NCBI GenBank assembly: GCA_030623665.1 | Contig: JAUXLO010000037.1 | Coordinates: 1-10,932, forward strand | Source: Planctomycetota bacterium | GTDB lineage: Bacteria; Planctomycetota; Brocadiia; Brocadiales; Bathyanammoxibiaceae | Length of the DNA stretch: 10,932 bases | Direction: 5' to 3' | Shown: positions 1 to 8,300 of the stretch, in pieces | How the letters are laid out: each line of letters begins with the position of its first letter | How positions within the stretch are numbered: the first letter of the stretch is position 1 | Program-made: the position numbers and the translations under genes | Notes under the pieces: generated by a model | What the model saw: only the letters and a program-made list of their open reading frames with translations | Told to the model about the DNA's origin: nothing | Databases searched by the model: none

Positions 1-132
1 AAGTCCTCAGGGTTAAGTGCGGAGCAACCTGTACAAGCGGTCATTCGGATCCAAAATAACGGCCCTTCGGCACCTGTCCCACGGTTAATCAAAAACCTGC
101 CGGGGGCCAAAGACGTTGATTTTTGGGGTTGA
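1..132 (+). CDS. possible C-terminal tail of an upstream gene (partial)
   Basis: Frame 1 is open from the first base to a TGA at 130-132, giving 43 codons that end ...AKDVDFWG. The other two forward frames close sooner, at a TAA near base 13 and another near base 57. The tail contains no motif I recognise, and its codons (TTA, CAA, AAA) are less G+C-rich than those of the genes downstream. It could be the end of a real gene entering from the left, or a chance open frame. No ribosome binding site or start lies inside the window. Confidence 0.25.
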   Translation, partial: KSSGLSAEQPVQAVIRIQNNGPSAPVPRLIKNLPGAKDVDFWG

Positions 133-144
133 GGCCTATAGAAT
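116..144 (+). promoter_or_regulatory. putative sigma-70-type promoter upstream of the CPBP protease-tyrS pair
   Basis: TTGATT (116-121) and TAGAAT (139-144) are separated by 17 bases. They match the -35 and -10 consensus at four and five of six positions. Transcription would start near 151 and pass through the inverted repeat at 182-209 before reaching the GTG start at 284. This is inference from pattern only. Confidence 0.35.
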
Positions 145-181
145 GAGACTTCTGCAGGATTTTTAACTTTTGTGGATCTTT

Positions 182-209
182 GTAGGGGCACAAAATATTG
201 TGCCCCTAC
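182..209. repeat. perfect 12-bp inverted repeat (GTAGGGGCACAA / TTGTGCCCCTAC)
   Basis: The arms are 182-193 and 198-209, with the four-base loop AATA. Only three T residues follow on the + strand, so it is a poor intrinsic terminator in that direction. The GTAGGGG...CCCCTAC ends resemble the GTAGGGACAG ends of the repeats at 2300-2357 and 8791-8834, so I read it as one of this genome's short dispersed palindromes. It lies in the presumed 5' leader of the CPBP protease gene and could also affect that transcript. Confidence 0.7.
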
Positions 210-283
210 TTTATGCGCTATACAGCATTACCGCCCCGGTGGGTGCTTATGGCTTCAAATATTGACAAAGGAGTGAACCATCG

Positions 284-1045
284 GTGTTGGGACTCGACAC
301 AACGAGCAGGGATAGAGTCTGTCCCTGGGAACTGAGGGACACATTAAAGGTCTTCGCATTTTATTTCCTGATGATGAGTCTGGGTTCTGCCATGCTGCTG
401 GCGGGGGCTCGCAAGCTGTTAGGGCAAGACCCCTTTGCGGTCTACGGCGCAAATACGGTGGCGCTAGCGCTTTCTTTACTAACCAATGCACTGTCCTGCC
501 TTTACGTTTTATATATCGTAAACGTCCGCCTTGGGCAGCCTGTAGCATCCCTGGGCTTCAGCCTCCTGGACTGGAGGAAAAACCTGACCGGCGGCCTCTT
601 ACGGTACGCGGTCATACTGCCCCTTATCATCTTGACAGGCCTTCTGGTGGAGTTGACCACAAGAAACGCAGGTATTACACCCGAGCACCAAGAGATAGTG
701 CTCCGGTTCCTGGAGGAAAGGTCTTATTTTGGCATTATCGCCATAATTGCGTTTGGGGCGTTGATCGGACCTGTGGCCGAAGAGGTACTCTTCAGGGGTT
801 TTCTGCAGCCCGCCCTGAGGGATACAATGGGGCGTGTGAAGGCCATCCTCATCACCTCATTCCTCTTTGCCATGGTCCATTTTAACGTCTATATCTTTCT
901 ACAAATATTTATCCTGGGCCTGCTCCTGGGATACCTCTACGAAAAGACAAATACGCTTGTGGCACCCATAACGGTCCACATACTACACAATTCTGTGTCC
1001 TTGTGCGTCCTCCTCTGGTTTAAGCAGGCAGGGGGGACATTCTAA
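284..1045 (+). CDS. CPBP family intramembrane metalloprotease (Rce1/CAAX-protease-like)
   Basis: The 253-residue polytopic membrane protein carries the CPBP (ABI/Rce1-like) signature motifs in order. These are EExxxR at E166-E167-R171 (AEEVLFRG), FxxxH ending at H199 (FAMVH), and HxxxN at H232-N236 (HILHN). In the family these residues form the intramembrane catalytic centre. Bacterial members are mostly uncharacterised proteases acting within the cytoplasmic membrane; true CAAX prenyl substrates are not expected in bacteria. The GTG start is preceded by AAAGGAG (267-273) at ten bases, a good Shine-Dalgarno match. Several hydrophobic segments are visible, for example around residues 20-45, 55-75, 110-125 and 150-165. 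The stop overlaps the tyrS start by one base (TAATG), which suggests translational coupling. The substrate is unknown. Confidence 0.9.
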   Translation: MLGLDTTSRDRVCPWELRDTLKVFAFYFLMMSLGSAMLLAGARKLLGQDPFAVYGANTVALALSLLTNALSCLYVLYIVNVRLGQPVASLGFSLLDWRKNLTGGLLRYAVILPLIILTGLLVELTTRNAGITPEHQEIVLRFLEERSYFGIIAIIAFGALIGPVAEEVLFRGFLQPALRDTMGRVKAILITSFLFAMVHFNVYIFLQIFILGLLLGYLYEKTNTLVAPITVHILHNSVSLCVLLWFKQAGGTF

Positions 1046-2265
1046 TGACATTTAAAGAGGCAGGGGAGCAGCTGGAGATAATCCGTAGGGGCGTCATCGA
1101 CATAGTCCGGGAAGAGGAGTTGCTGGAGAAGTTACGCAGGTCCCGGACAGAAAATAGGCCCCTCAGGATCAAACTCGGTCTCGACCCCACGGCGCCGGAC
1201 ATCCACATAGGCAACGCCATCCCCGTCCATAAGCTGTCGCTATTTCAGAAGCTAGGCCACACGGCCATACTCATCATAGGCGACTATACGGCCATGGTAG
1301 GCGACCCCGCCGGGGTAAATAAGACCAGGCCCATGCTGACCAGGGAGGGAGTCATGGCCAATGCCAAGACCTATCTAGACCAGGTCGGCAAGATACTCGA
1401 CATGGACAAGGCAGAGACCGTATATAACAGCAAATGGTTTGAGAAGATGCCCTTCTCTGAGATTATCCACTTGGCCTCGAAGATAACCGTAGCCAGGATG
1501 CTTGAACGCGACGACTTCACCCGGCGCTACTCCTCAGGTACACCCATCAGCCTGCACGAACTCCTTTACCCGCTAATGCAGGGTTACGACTCCATAATGA
1601 TAAAGAGCGACGTGGAACTGGGCGGCACCGACCAGCTCTTCAATCTCCTCGTGGGCAGAGACCTCCAGAGGGACTGGGGCCTCAAGCCGCAGGTGGCCCT
1701 GACCACACCGCTCCTTGAGGGCACGGACGGACAGAAAAAGATGAGCAAGAGCCTGGGGAATTATATCGGGATAACCGAAGATGCCGGCCAGATGTTCGGA
1801 AAGGCGATGTCCATAAAGGACGACCTGATGAAGAAGTATTTTCTGCTGGCCACCGACCTGGACGATAAGAGGATAGACGAGCTACTACACCACGACGTCC
1901 ACCCCAGGGAGGCCAAGGCCGAACTCGCCAAGGCAATAATCGCCCGGTACTGGGACACGGAGGCTGCCGAACGGGCCGCGAGGGAGTTCGACAGGGTCTT
2001 TAAGGAGCGCAAACTCCCCGAAGACCTGCCTGAGATACTGCTACCAAGGAATGCGCTTAAGGACGGCAAGATATGGATTGTGAGGCTCCTGGTGGTCGGC
2101 GGCTTCGCAAAGACCAACGGCGATGCCAGGCGGCTGGTGGCCCAGGGCGGTGTCAGCATAAACGACGAGGCCCTTAAGGATGCAGAGACGGAGGTAAACA
2201 TCACCCCCGGCATGGTCATAAAGGTCGGCAAGCGACGCTTCGCCAGGATAGGGGTGGGGGATTGA
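1045..2265 (+). CDS. tyrS: tyrosyl-tRNA synthetase
   Basis: This class I aminoacyl-tRNA synthetase (406 residues) charges tRNA-Tyr with tyrosine in the cytoplasm. The HIGH-type signature is HIGN at residues 54-57, within GLDPTAPDIHIGN. The second signature is a canonical KMSKS at 232-236. KMSKS, rather than the KFGKS of E. coli TyrS, places it in the TyrZ/TyrS2-like branch. Residues around 150-200 (LLYPLMQGYDS, ELGGTDQLFN) form the tyrosine and tRNA site region. An S4 RNA-binding domain occupies roughly residues 340-402 (VRLLVVGGFAKTNGDARRLV, then GGVSIN). Length is normal. The ATG shares its first base with the stop of the preceding membrane protease, so translation is probably by re-initiation. 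No separate promoter is evident. Confidence 0.98.
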   Translation: MTFKEAGEQLEIIRRGVIDIVREEELLEKLRRSRTENRPLRIKLGLDPTAPDIHIGNAIPVHKLSLFQKLGHTAILIIGDYTAMVGDPAGVNKTRPMLTREGVMANAKTYLDQVGKILDMDKAETVYNSKWFEKMPFSEIIHLASKITVARMLERDDFTRRYSSGTPISLHELLYPLMQGYDSIMIKSDVELGGTDQLFNLLVGRDLQRDWGLKPQVALTTPLLEGTDGQKKMSKSLGNYIGITEDAGQMFGKAMSIKDDLMKKYFLLATDLDDKRIDELLHHDVHPREAKAELAKAIIARYWDTEAAERAAREFDRVFKERKLPEDLPEILLPRNALKDGKIWIVRLLVVGGFAKTNGDARRLVAQGGVSINDEALKDAETEVNITPGMVIKVGKRRFARIGVGD

Positions 2266-2299
2266 TACTGCTATGGCTTGGAGCTACGTAATCTAAAAT

Positions 2300-2357
2300 G
2301 TAGGGACAGGCCCGCCCAGAAAATGACGGGTCTGCCTCAGGTACGATCTGTCCCTAC
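2300..2357. repeat. intergenic palindromic repeat with GTAGGGACAG ends
   Basis: The perfect 10-bp ends GTAGGGACAG (2300-2309) and CTGTCCCTAC (2348-2357) flank an imperfectly complementary interior. It lies between tyrS and the small membrane protein gene. The segment 2300-2309, and its continuation AGGCCCGCCC, recur at 8791-8800 and 8823-8832 in this window, which shows it belongs to a dispersed family. No T-run follows, so terminator function is not supported. Confidence 0.7.
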
Positions 2358-2389
2358 GAAGACCTCTTACGAAAGGTGGCCTTTCAAAG

Positions 2390-2668
2390 ATGGGAACTCC
2401 TTTTGAGATGTCCATGGGAATCTTTGGCCTTACCCTGCTGCTTGCCGCCTTCATAATGGGCAACTTCTGGGGGAGGGGTCAGCACGTAATACACTACCAG
2501 ATAATGAACTTTATCGGCGGGTTTGTGCTCGCCTGGTATGCGTTTCAGTTAAGGAACTGGGTGTTTGCCACCCTGGAGGGCGTATGGGGTGCATTTGCCC
2601 TGGCCAGCCTTATAATGTGCGTTCAGACCAAGGCAAGGGGGGCGAAAAAATCCTCCCGTCCGGCCTGA
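2390..2668 (+). CDS. small membrane protein, CBU_0592-like
   Basis: The 92-residue protein has about three predicted membrane segments (residues 8-25, 38-53 and 58-77) and a basic tail ending KARGAKKSSRPA. The arrangement of a short first helix, then xYQxxNFIGGFVLAWYA, then a helix with xxxEGVWGAFALASL resembles the CBU_0592-like domain. That family of small bacterial membrane proteins usually reads as YQ-LN-IGA followed by E-xW. Its function is unknown. The ATG at 2390 has only a distant AAAGG (2372-2376), so the Met at residue 7 is an alternative start. The gene is separated from tyrS by a palindromic repeat and may have its own transcription signals. It converges on the minus-strand operon at 2729. 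Confidence 0.7.
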   Translation: MGTPFEMSMGIFGLTLLLAAFIMGNFWGRGQHVIHYQIMNFIGGFVLAWYAFQLRNWVFATLEGVWGAFALASLIMCVQTKARGAKKSSRPA

Positions 2669-2690
2669 GAGACGCAGACGATAATCCAGC

Positions 2691-2724
2691 AAAAAACCAG
2701 AGGCACACCAAGTCGTGTACCCTC
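2691..2724 (-). terminator. probable Rho-independent terminator of the mfd operon
   Basis: Read on the minus strand just after the stop at 2729, GAGG and ACAC pair with GTGT and CCTC. The stem (2700-2708 with 2715-2724) has a small internal bulge and the six-base loop GACTTG. The T-run GGTTTTTT (2698-2691) follows at once. It ends the last gene of the four-gene minus-strand group. In the + direction the hairpin has no T-run. Confidence 0.6.
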
Positions 2725-2728
2725 TAAA

Positions 2729-3337
2729 CTAGTTCCCGTACACCCTCTTCAGCCTCTCCAGCTCCCTTTCCCTTACGGCGTTGGTGAATCGGGAGATGTC
2801 CTTGACCCCAAGGAGGGCGTTGTATCCCTCTTCTACAGCCTTTATCGCCTTCGGGTGGCCAAGGTACGACATGAGCAGCTTTATGACCTTGAACATGAAG
2901 GCGTTTAGGGGATGACGAGAAAAACGGTGCAGGGTGTTGACGCACCTGACGAAGAGTTCTATGTGACGCTCGCGGTCTTTGCGGTCATTGCATGCGCGCA
3001 GTGCCTCTTCGTAGGCCGCGTCGGTTATCTCACCGGTATCGCCGATCTTTTGGATTAAAGACCGGTCGAGCTCCTCGCTGAGGCGGTTCAACTCAAGCAG
3101 TTTGGTGAGTATACCTATCGGCTTGCCCTTTGGCCTGTCTACAAAGTAGCCGTACACCTTTTTGAATGCCTCAGAGGATGCGTTAACGTCGTCGGAGGCG
3201 TAAACGGTATCCAGAATAAACGAGATAAGCCGTCTATAGTCCTCATCCTCCATAAGGTCGCGGTAGGTGTCCTTCAGCATGGAGGCTTGATACCGCCGCA
3301 CCTTTATAAGCAGTGCATCCTTAACTGTGGTCATCAT
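2729..3337 (-). CDS. FFLEELY-motif-like protein of unknown function
   Basis: The protein is soluble and predicted to be all-helical (202 residues). Residues 15-50 read RYQASMLKDTYRDLMEDEDYRRLISFILDTVYASDD in consecutive parts. This follows the pattern of the uncharacterised FFLEELY-motif family: RYQ-xxR/M-L-xxTY-xDL, a tyrosine, then FFLEELYGxxD. Here the name-giving motif is FILDTVYASDD (40-50), so the match is divergent. The C-terminal half contains charged segments (RKDRERHIELFVR) and no catalytic signature that I can see. Two consecutive Met codons start the frame. The Shine-Dalgarno AGAGGGG is almost adjacent to the first, so the second Met (3334) is probably used. It is the last gene of the minus-strand group, 87 bases after the metallopeptidase-like gene and just before a probable terminator. 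Confidence 0.65.
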   Translation of the reverse strand: MMTTVKDALLIKVRRYQASMLKDTYRDLMEDEDYRRLISFILDTVYASDDVNASSEAFKKVYGYFVDRPKGKPIGILTKLLELNRLSEELDRSLIQKIGDTGEITDAAYEEALRACNDRKDRERHIELFVRCVNTLHRFSRHPLNAFMFKVIKLLMSYLGHPKAIKAVEEGYNALLGVKDISRFTNAVRERELERLKRVYGN

Positions 3338-3424
3338 TCCCCTCTTAAAGTACGGCCCTTATCACCGTCCTCCGGACCCCGCGAAGGCAAGACGAAGCCT
3401 ATTCAGTCCCTTGAAATAACGCCC

Positions 3425-4054
3425 TCACTTCCCGTAGTTTTTTAGATCTTCCAGTGTCTCAAAGTTGTGGAGTTTCTCCCCGCGCGAGTTGGCAAGGGAC
3501 CTTAGCTCATTTGACGCTGAAAAGAGGTCGTGACTCATCTCTGCAATCTGTTTCTGGCTAAGTGGTTCCAGTTCCCAGAGGAAATCAAACACCTTTTTCC
3601 TCAGCTCTGCACTCAGTTCGGGGTAACACTCTTCCATCTCCTTTTCTCTGCCCTCGCAGGTCTCATAGGCAGGCAATCCATCCCTTGAGAGGCGACCGTC
3701 TATGTATACATTCCACAAATACTTATAGCGCCTATGTTCGGTTGTGCCCTCTCTCGGCTCATGGCTCTTTTTGTACTTAAACTTCTTGTTCAATTGGTCC
3801 GCCACGTGCATGAGTTCATGCAGGACCCGGCCTTTCAAGTTATCCAGCGAATCTACTATTTCAAGCACCAGGGACTTCGTCTTTATGTCAAGATAGTTCA
3901 TGTCCGTAGAAGAATTCTGGGGAGAATGTTTAATTAACACCTCTTCCAGTTTATCACTTATACCCAACTCCCAGACAACCTCCTCAACCATCTTGCATAT
4001 CTGGCCCCGGTTTTCGAAGCCTTCTTCAATGTCAACAACCGCAAATGTGGCCAC
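3425..4054 (-). CDS. HExxH putative zinc metallopeptidase of unknown family
   Basis: The 209-residue protein contains HELMHVADQ, a HExxH zinc-binding motif with H79, E80 and H83 (numbered from the GTG start). About 35 residues later comes RRYKYLWNVYIDGRL; its conserved-looking D119 or a nearby acidic residue could be the third zinc ligand. I infer this from motif layout and have not recognised a named family. No signal peptide or membrane segment is visible, so it is probably cytoplasmic. Start choice: an ATG at 4072, six bases after the surA-like stop, has no ribosome binding site. GGGAGGG, which lies inside that extension, sits nine bases before GTG at 4054, so I prefer GTG. The preceding neighbours mfd and the SurA-like gene are presumably co-transcribed. 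Confidence 0.75.
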   Translation of the reverse strand: MATFAVVDIEEGFENRGQICKMVEEVVWELGISDKLEEVLIKHSPQNSSTDMNYLDIKTKSLVLEIVDSLDNLKGRVLHELMHVADQLNKKFKYKKSHEPREGTTEHRRYKYLWNVYIDGRLSRDGLPAYETCEGREKEMEECYPELSAELRKKVFDFLWELEPLSQKQIAEMSHDLFSASNELRSLANSRGEKLHNFETLEDLKNYGK

Positions 4055-4078
4055 AGTGTGTATCCCTCCCATGAAACG

Positions 4079-5317
4079 CTATTTTGCCGCCTTTACAATC
4101 CTTATAACTGCATTCTTCTTTAGTTTATTTATGTATTCTCTCTTTTTCTTTGTCGTCTTTTGTTTGAACAGCCTGCTTTTTATTTGACCCTGCAGCTCTG
4201 CGAAATCTGTCTCCTTTATGAGCCTGACGTCTTCTGCCATGAGAATGTGGAGCCCGTTGCCGGTCTCAACAATCTCGCTTATCTCGCCTTTCTCCAGCCC
4301 GAGGGCCGCCCTTCGTATGTTTTCTCTCAGGATCAGCACCTCATCAAATTCCCATACACCGCCCTTCGACGCCCTGGGCCCCTCGGAGAATTCCTCCACC
4401 AGTGCCTTGAAATCCTCCCCCTTTAAGGCCCTGTCCCTTATCTCTTCGGCCTTTTTCCAGGTCTCTTCTTCGGAGGGATAGGAGGAAAATTTTAGCATTA
4501 TCTGTGCCATTTTAACAGACCCCTCAAGGACGAATTCGTCCCGGTGCTCCTGGTAGTATTCCCTGACATCTTTTGGAGAGATACTTATTTTCCCATATAC
4601 AAAATCCTGCAGCAGCCTTTCCACCATCAGGTCGTCCTTAAGCTCCATCTTTTTTTCCGTAGGGTTGATTCCATCCTTTATGGCAATTTCATAGAACTTG
4701 CTGAGTGAGCCCACCTCGTCCACGGCCTCATCCACAAATGCATCCAGGTCCTTTTCAATCTCGTCCATCACAAAGGGGTTTTCATCTATGATGCTGTGTG
4801 CCTTTTGCACCAGCAGCTGTCTGTCTATAAGCTCATTGAGGACCTCGGTCAGTATCTCATTTGCCCTTCGTTGCAATTCCTCTCCCTTGTACTTCTTTAT
4901 GGCGTCGCCGATAACCACAGCTGCCCGCCTGTGAACCTCCCTCTCAGTGATTATTTTGTCATTGACCACGGCCACTATGGTACCTACGTACCGTTTCTCT
5001 GCGGTGAGCGTAGTCTGGGCAAGCAAAAGAACTGTGACGATAAGAAACAACAAAAAAACAGCAGACCACCTGTTGAGACCTCTGGAAAACCCCGCGCAAT
5101 TGATGTCATTCTGAGGGAGTGAAACGACCGAAGAATCTCCAAAAATACTAGATTCCTCGCTTCGCTCAGAATGACGAATACTCCAACGCCTGTCACCCTG
5201 AGCGCAGCGAAGGGTCTCGTTACTAACATAAGTCGAGCAAGCTCGACCACTATGCTTAGAATGACATATGGCATTTAGGGACTTTCGCAGAGCGCCCCTA
5301 TTACCGAACAATTTCAA
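4079..5317 (-). CDS. SurA-like peptidyl-prolyl cis-trans isomerase (parvulin) with repeat-encoded N-terminal insert
   Basis: This is a periplasmic folding factor of the SurA/PpiC type (412 residues). A hydrophobic signal core (residues 85-100) is followed by a likely cleavage site after TLTA (106). A SurA N-terminal-like helical region follows (IVAVVNDKIITEREV onward, 113-260). The parvulin domain spans about 266-366 (VKMAQIMLKFSS, GEDFKALVEEFSEGPRASKGG, NGLHILMAED). Only one parvulin domain is present, against two in E. coli SurA. The start is TTG at 5317 with GGAGG nine bases upstream. Residues 18-72 are encoded by a palindromic repeat and include HSERSEES and LRCAQGD. There is no ATG, GTG or TTG codon between codon 3 and codon 89, so translation must pass through the repeat. 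The gene begins 24 bases after mfd. A PPIase behind mfd is, as I recall, also seen in some deltaproteobacteria. Confidence 0.88.
   Translation of the reverse strand: MKLFGNRGALRKSLNAICHSKHSGRACSTYVSNETLRCAQGDRRWSIRHSERSEESSIFGDSSVVSLPQNDINCAGFSRGLNRWSAVFLLFLIVTVLLLAQTTLTAEKRYVGTIVAVVNDKIITEREVHRRAAVVIGDAIKKYKGEELQRRANEILTEVLNELIDRQLLVQKAHSIIDENPFVMDEIEKDLDAFVDEAVDEVGSLSKFYEIAIKDGINPTEKKMELKDDLMVERLLQDFVYGKISISPKDVREYYQEHRDEFVLEGSVKMAQIMLKFSSYPSEEETWKKAEEIRDRALKGEDFKALVEEFSEGPRASKGGVWEFDEVLILRENIRRAALGLEKGEISEIVETGNGLHILMAEDVRLIKETDFAELQGQIKSRLFKQKTTKKKREYINKLKKNAVIRIVKAAK
5103..5267. repeat. 165-bp composite palindromic repeat inserted in the surA-like gene
   Basis: The outer ends ATGTCATTCT (5103-5112) and AGAATGACAT (5258-5267) are perfect inverted repeats. 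Inside is a nested palindrome: GTCATTCTGAG (5105-5115) pairs with CTCAGAATGAC (5165-5175), and GAATCT (5133-5138) pairs with AGATTC (5150-5155). A second unit runs from GTCACCCTGAG (5192-5202) to CTTAGAATGAC (5255-5265) and has its own palindrome GTCGAGC-AA-GCTCGAC (5232-5247). The CATTCTGAGCGAAGCGAAGAATCT type of sequence is a widespread non-autonomous bacterial repeat whose translation gives HSERSEES. The length equals exactly 55 codons. I see no clear target-site duplication. Confidence 0.85.
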
Positions 5318-5341
5318 TAAGACAATCCTCCTCTAAAAATA

Positions 5342-8300
5342 CTATGCCTGGAGCTTGAAGACCTCTTTTAGAAAACGCACTGTGCCCTCAGGCGATGCAT
5401 CTCTCGCCGGGAGTTCCAGGTGCACTGTGTTCCCGTTTATAACCTTGATTCGATGACGGACGTCGTAAAGACCGGTCTCCGCCCTTCTGAGATCCTCCAC
5501 CTCCATGACCACCTTCCCGTTCGTCCTGAAAATGGAGCGGATGCTGCACGCCTGCGCAGCCAGCCGTAATTCTTTTTCGGCAAGAAGATTTTTCACCTGT
5601 ACGGGCAGCGGTCCGAACCTGTCCCTGAGCTCCGTCTCAAAATCGCATACCTCTTCAATAGAACTGCAGCGAGAGAGTTTTCGGTACACCTCGAGTTTTT
5701 GGTCTTCTTCAGGTACATATTCCCGGGGCAGGTATGAATCCAGGTTGAGGTTTATTGAAACGTCCTTACTCGGCGGCGGAGAGGGCTCATTTCTCGCCCT
5801 TCTTACCGCCGATTTCAAGAGCTGACAAAACATCTCGTAGCCCACGGCCTGTATGTGCCCGTGCTGCTGAGGCCCAAGGATGTTGCCCGCACCACGTATC
5901 TCCAGGTCCCTGAGCGCTATCCTGAAGCCCGCACCAAGTTCAGAAAATTCCTCGATCGCCTTCAGGCGCTTTTCCGCCTCCGGGGTGACGGGCCTGTCCG
6001 TAGGCAGAAGCAGGTAGGCATAGGCCATATGTTTGTAACGGCCTACCCTGCCCCGGAGCTGGTGGAGTTCCGCCAGACCAAACATGTCGGCATCATTTAT
6101 AAAAATCGTGTTGACGTTGGGGATGTCCATACCGGACTCTATTATAGTGGTAGACAGCAGAACATCAAATCCCTTGTCAATAAACTCAAGCACCCTCTCC
6201 TCCAGCAGCTTCTCCGGCATCTGTCCGTGTGCAACGGCAATCTTGGCCTCAGGCACTATCTTAGACAGCTCACGGGCCACGTGCTCTATGTTGTAAACCC
6301 TGTTATGTACGAAGTACACCTGCCCCTCGCGGTTGAGCTCAAAGAGGATGGCCTGGCGTATCTTCCGGGGGTCGTAGCGCATCAGCATGGTCTTTATCGC
6401 CTGTCTGTCCTGCGGCGGTGTGGTCAGGGCCGAGATGTCCCTCAGGCCCAGCAGCGACATATGCAGCGTCCTGGGGATAGGTGTGGCCGTGAGGGTAAGT
6501 ATGTCCACCGTCTGCCGGAGCCTCTTGAGCCTCTCCTTATGTTCTACCCCGAAACGCTGTTCTTCGTCGATTATAACCAGTCCCAGGTCCTTAAATCTAA
6601 CATCCTTCTGCACAAGTCTGTGTGTACCTATCACAACATCTGCAGCGCCTTGCGCCAGCGCCTCCAATACGGCCTTCTGCTCGGAGCGCGTCTTGAACCG
6701 ACTGAGGACCTCTACCCTCATGGGGTAATCTGCCATCCTCTCACAGAACGTCCTGTAGTGCTGCTGGGCAAGTATGGTGGTGGGAACAAGCACGGCCACC
6801 TGCTTACCATGCATGACCGTTTTGAAGGCGCCCCGCACCGCAAGCTCCGTCTTCCCGTAACCCACGTCCCCGCATACCAGCCGGTCCATAGGCCGGCGTG
6901 ACTCCATGTCGGCCTTTATCTCCCGGTTTACCTTCAGTTGGTCCTCGGTCTCTTCATAGGGGAACTCGGCCTCAAACTCCTTCTGCCAATCGGAGTCAGA
7001 GGGATATTTTATCCCCGGCCTGGCCTTGCGCAGGGCCTGCATATCCAGGAGCTCACCGGCCAGGTCGGTTACCGCCTGCTTCACCTCTTTAAGTCTGCGC
7101 GACCAGCCCTGCCCCCCAAGTTTGCTCAGCGGTGGCCTGTGCTCCCTGGGGCCTATGTATTTCTGAACCAGCTCCATCTTAGACCCGGACACGTAGAGCC
7201 GGGTGCTGCCGTCAAACTCCAGCACAAGACACTCACGGCGCTGCCCCTCGTGCTCAAGCGTCTCTACCCCGTGGAATATGGCGATGCCATAGGTGACGTG
7301 GACCACGCAGTCGCCGCGCTCAAGCTCGAGAAGGCTCTCGACGGGCCTGGAGGGTGTGATATGCCTCGGCCTGCGGCGTATCCTGTAGCGGTGGAATATC
7401 TCGTGATGAGACAAGAGTATCAGCCCGATGTCTCTGCAGAAAAAACCCTTGCTGAGCCTGCCTATGGCCGATTCCAGCCCCATATCCGTGTCGGCCAGGA
7501 GCTCTTGAAACCGCTTCTCCTCCGCCTCGTTGGCGCAAAAGACGACCATCCGTGTTTTATGTTGCCGGGCCTTTACCTCACCCAGCTCACCGAGTGCGGT
7601 AAGGGTCGCAGCCAGATTGGAATCGTGGGAGCGTCTCTCACCCGAATCTCCCGCCGGCTTATACGCCTTATCAACCTGTGCCAGCGGGGCCTCAAAGCGC
7701 TCCACGGACTCAACCGCAAAGTTGTGTGACGTTTTATCCGCAAACGGCAGGAAGGACAGTGAGAGGGTGGTATGCCTGCGCCACTCGTCCCTCACCAGGC
7801 CGTAGTCAAGCAGCCACGATTGGTCCTGAGGCTGGCTCTGGATGGCCTTCAGGGCGCGTTCCTCTATCTGTGCAGGCTCCCTCAGCACCACCCAGGTGTC
7901 GCGGGGCAGGTAGTCAAACAGGGAGCCGTCACCTTCAACGGGAGAAAAATCCTCACCAAGGGCAAGTATATTGACGTCTTCAAGCTGCCTGACGGACGTC
8001 TGTGTATCGGGACTAAAGATGCGCAGGGACTCCACGCCATCCCCGAAAAATTCCAGGCGCACTGGCAGGTCAGAGGATGCAGGAAAGATATCCATAATCC
8101 CGCCGCGAAGACTGTACTCCCCCGAAACCTCCACGCGTGAGACCTTGTTAAAACCCCTCTCAGTCAGCCAGCCCAGGACCTTCTGCGGACCTATCTCGTC
8201 ACCGACGGATACCTTCAGTGTGTTTTTCAGTAAGACATCGGGTTTGGGCAGTCTCTGCAAAAGTGCCTGTATTGAGCAGACTATAACCGAGCCGGTAGCG

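Noticed and set aside
320..341. TGTCCCT / AGGGACA inverted repeat
   Set aside because: It lies inside the first codons of the CPBP protease gene, is only 7 bp, and has no further support as an operator or attenuator.
4984..5274. Minus-strand frame with FVILSEARNLVFLEILRSF-type sequence
   Set aside because: This is a well-known spurious translation of the dispersed palindromic repeat in another frame, overlapping the surA-like gene.
5855..6901. 348-codon open frame on the + strand opposite mfd
   Set aside because: It is antisense to the helicase core of Mfd, has no recognisable motif or ribosome binding site, and is explained by the codon bias of mfd.
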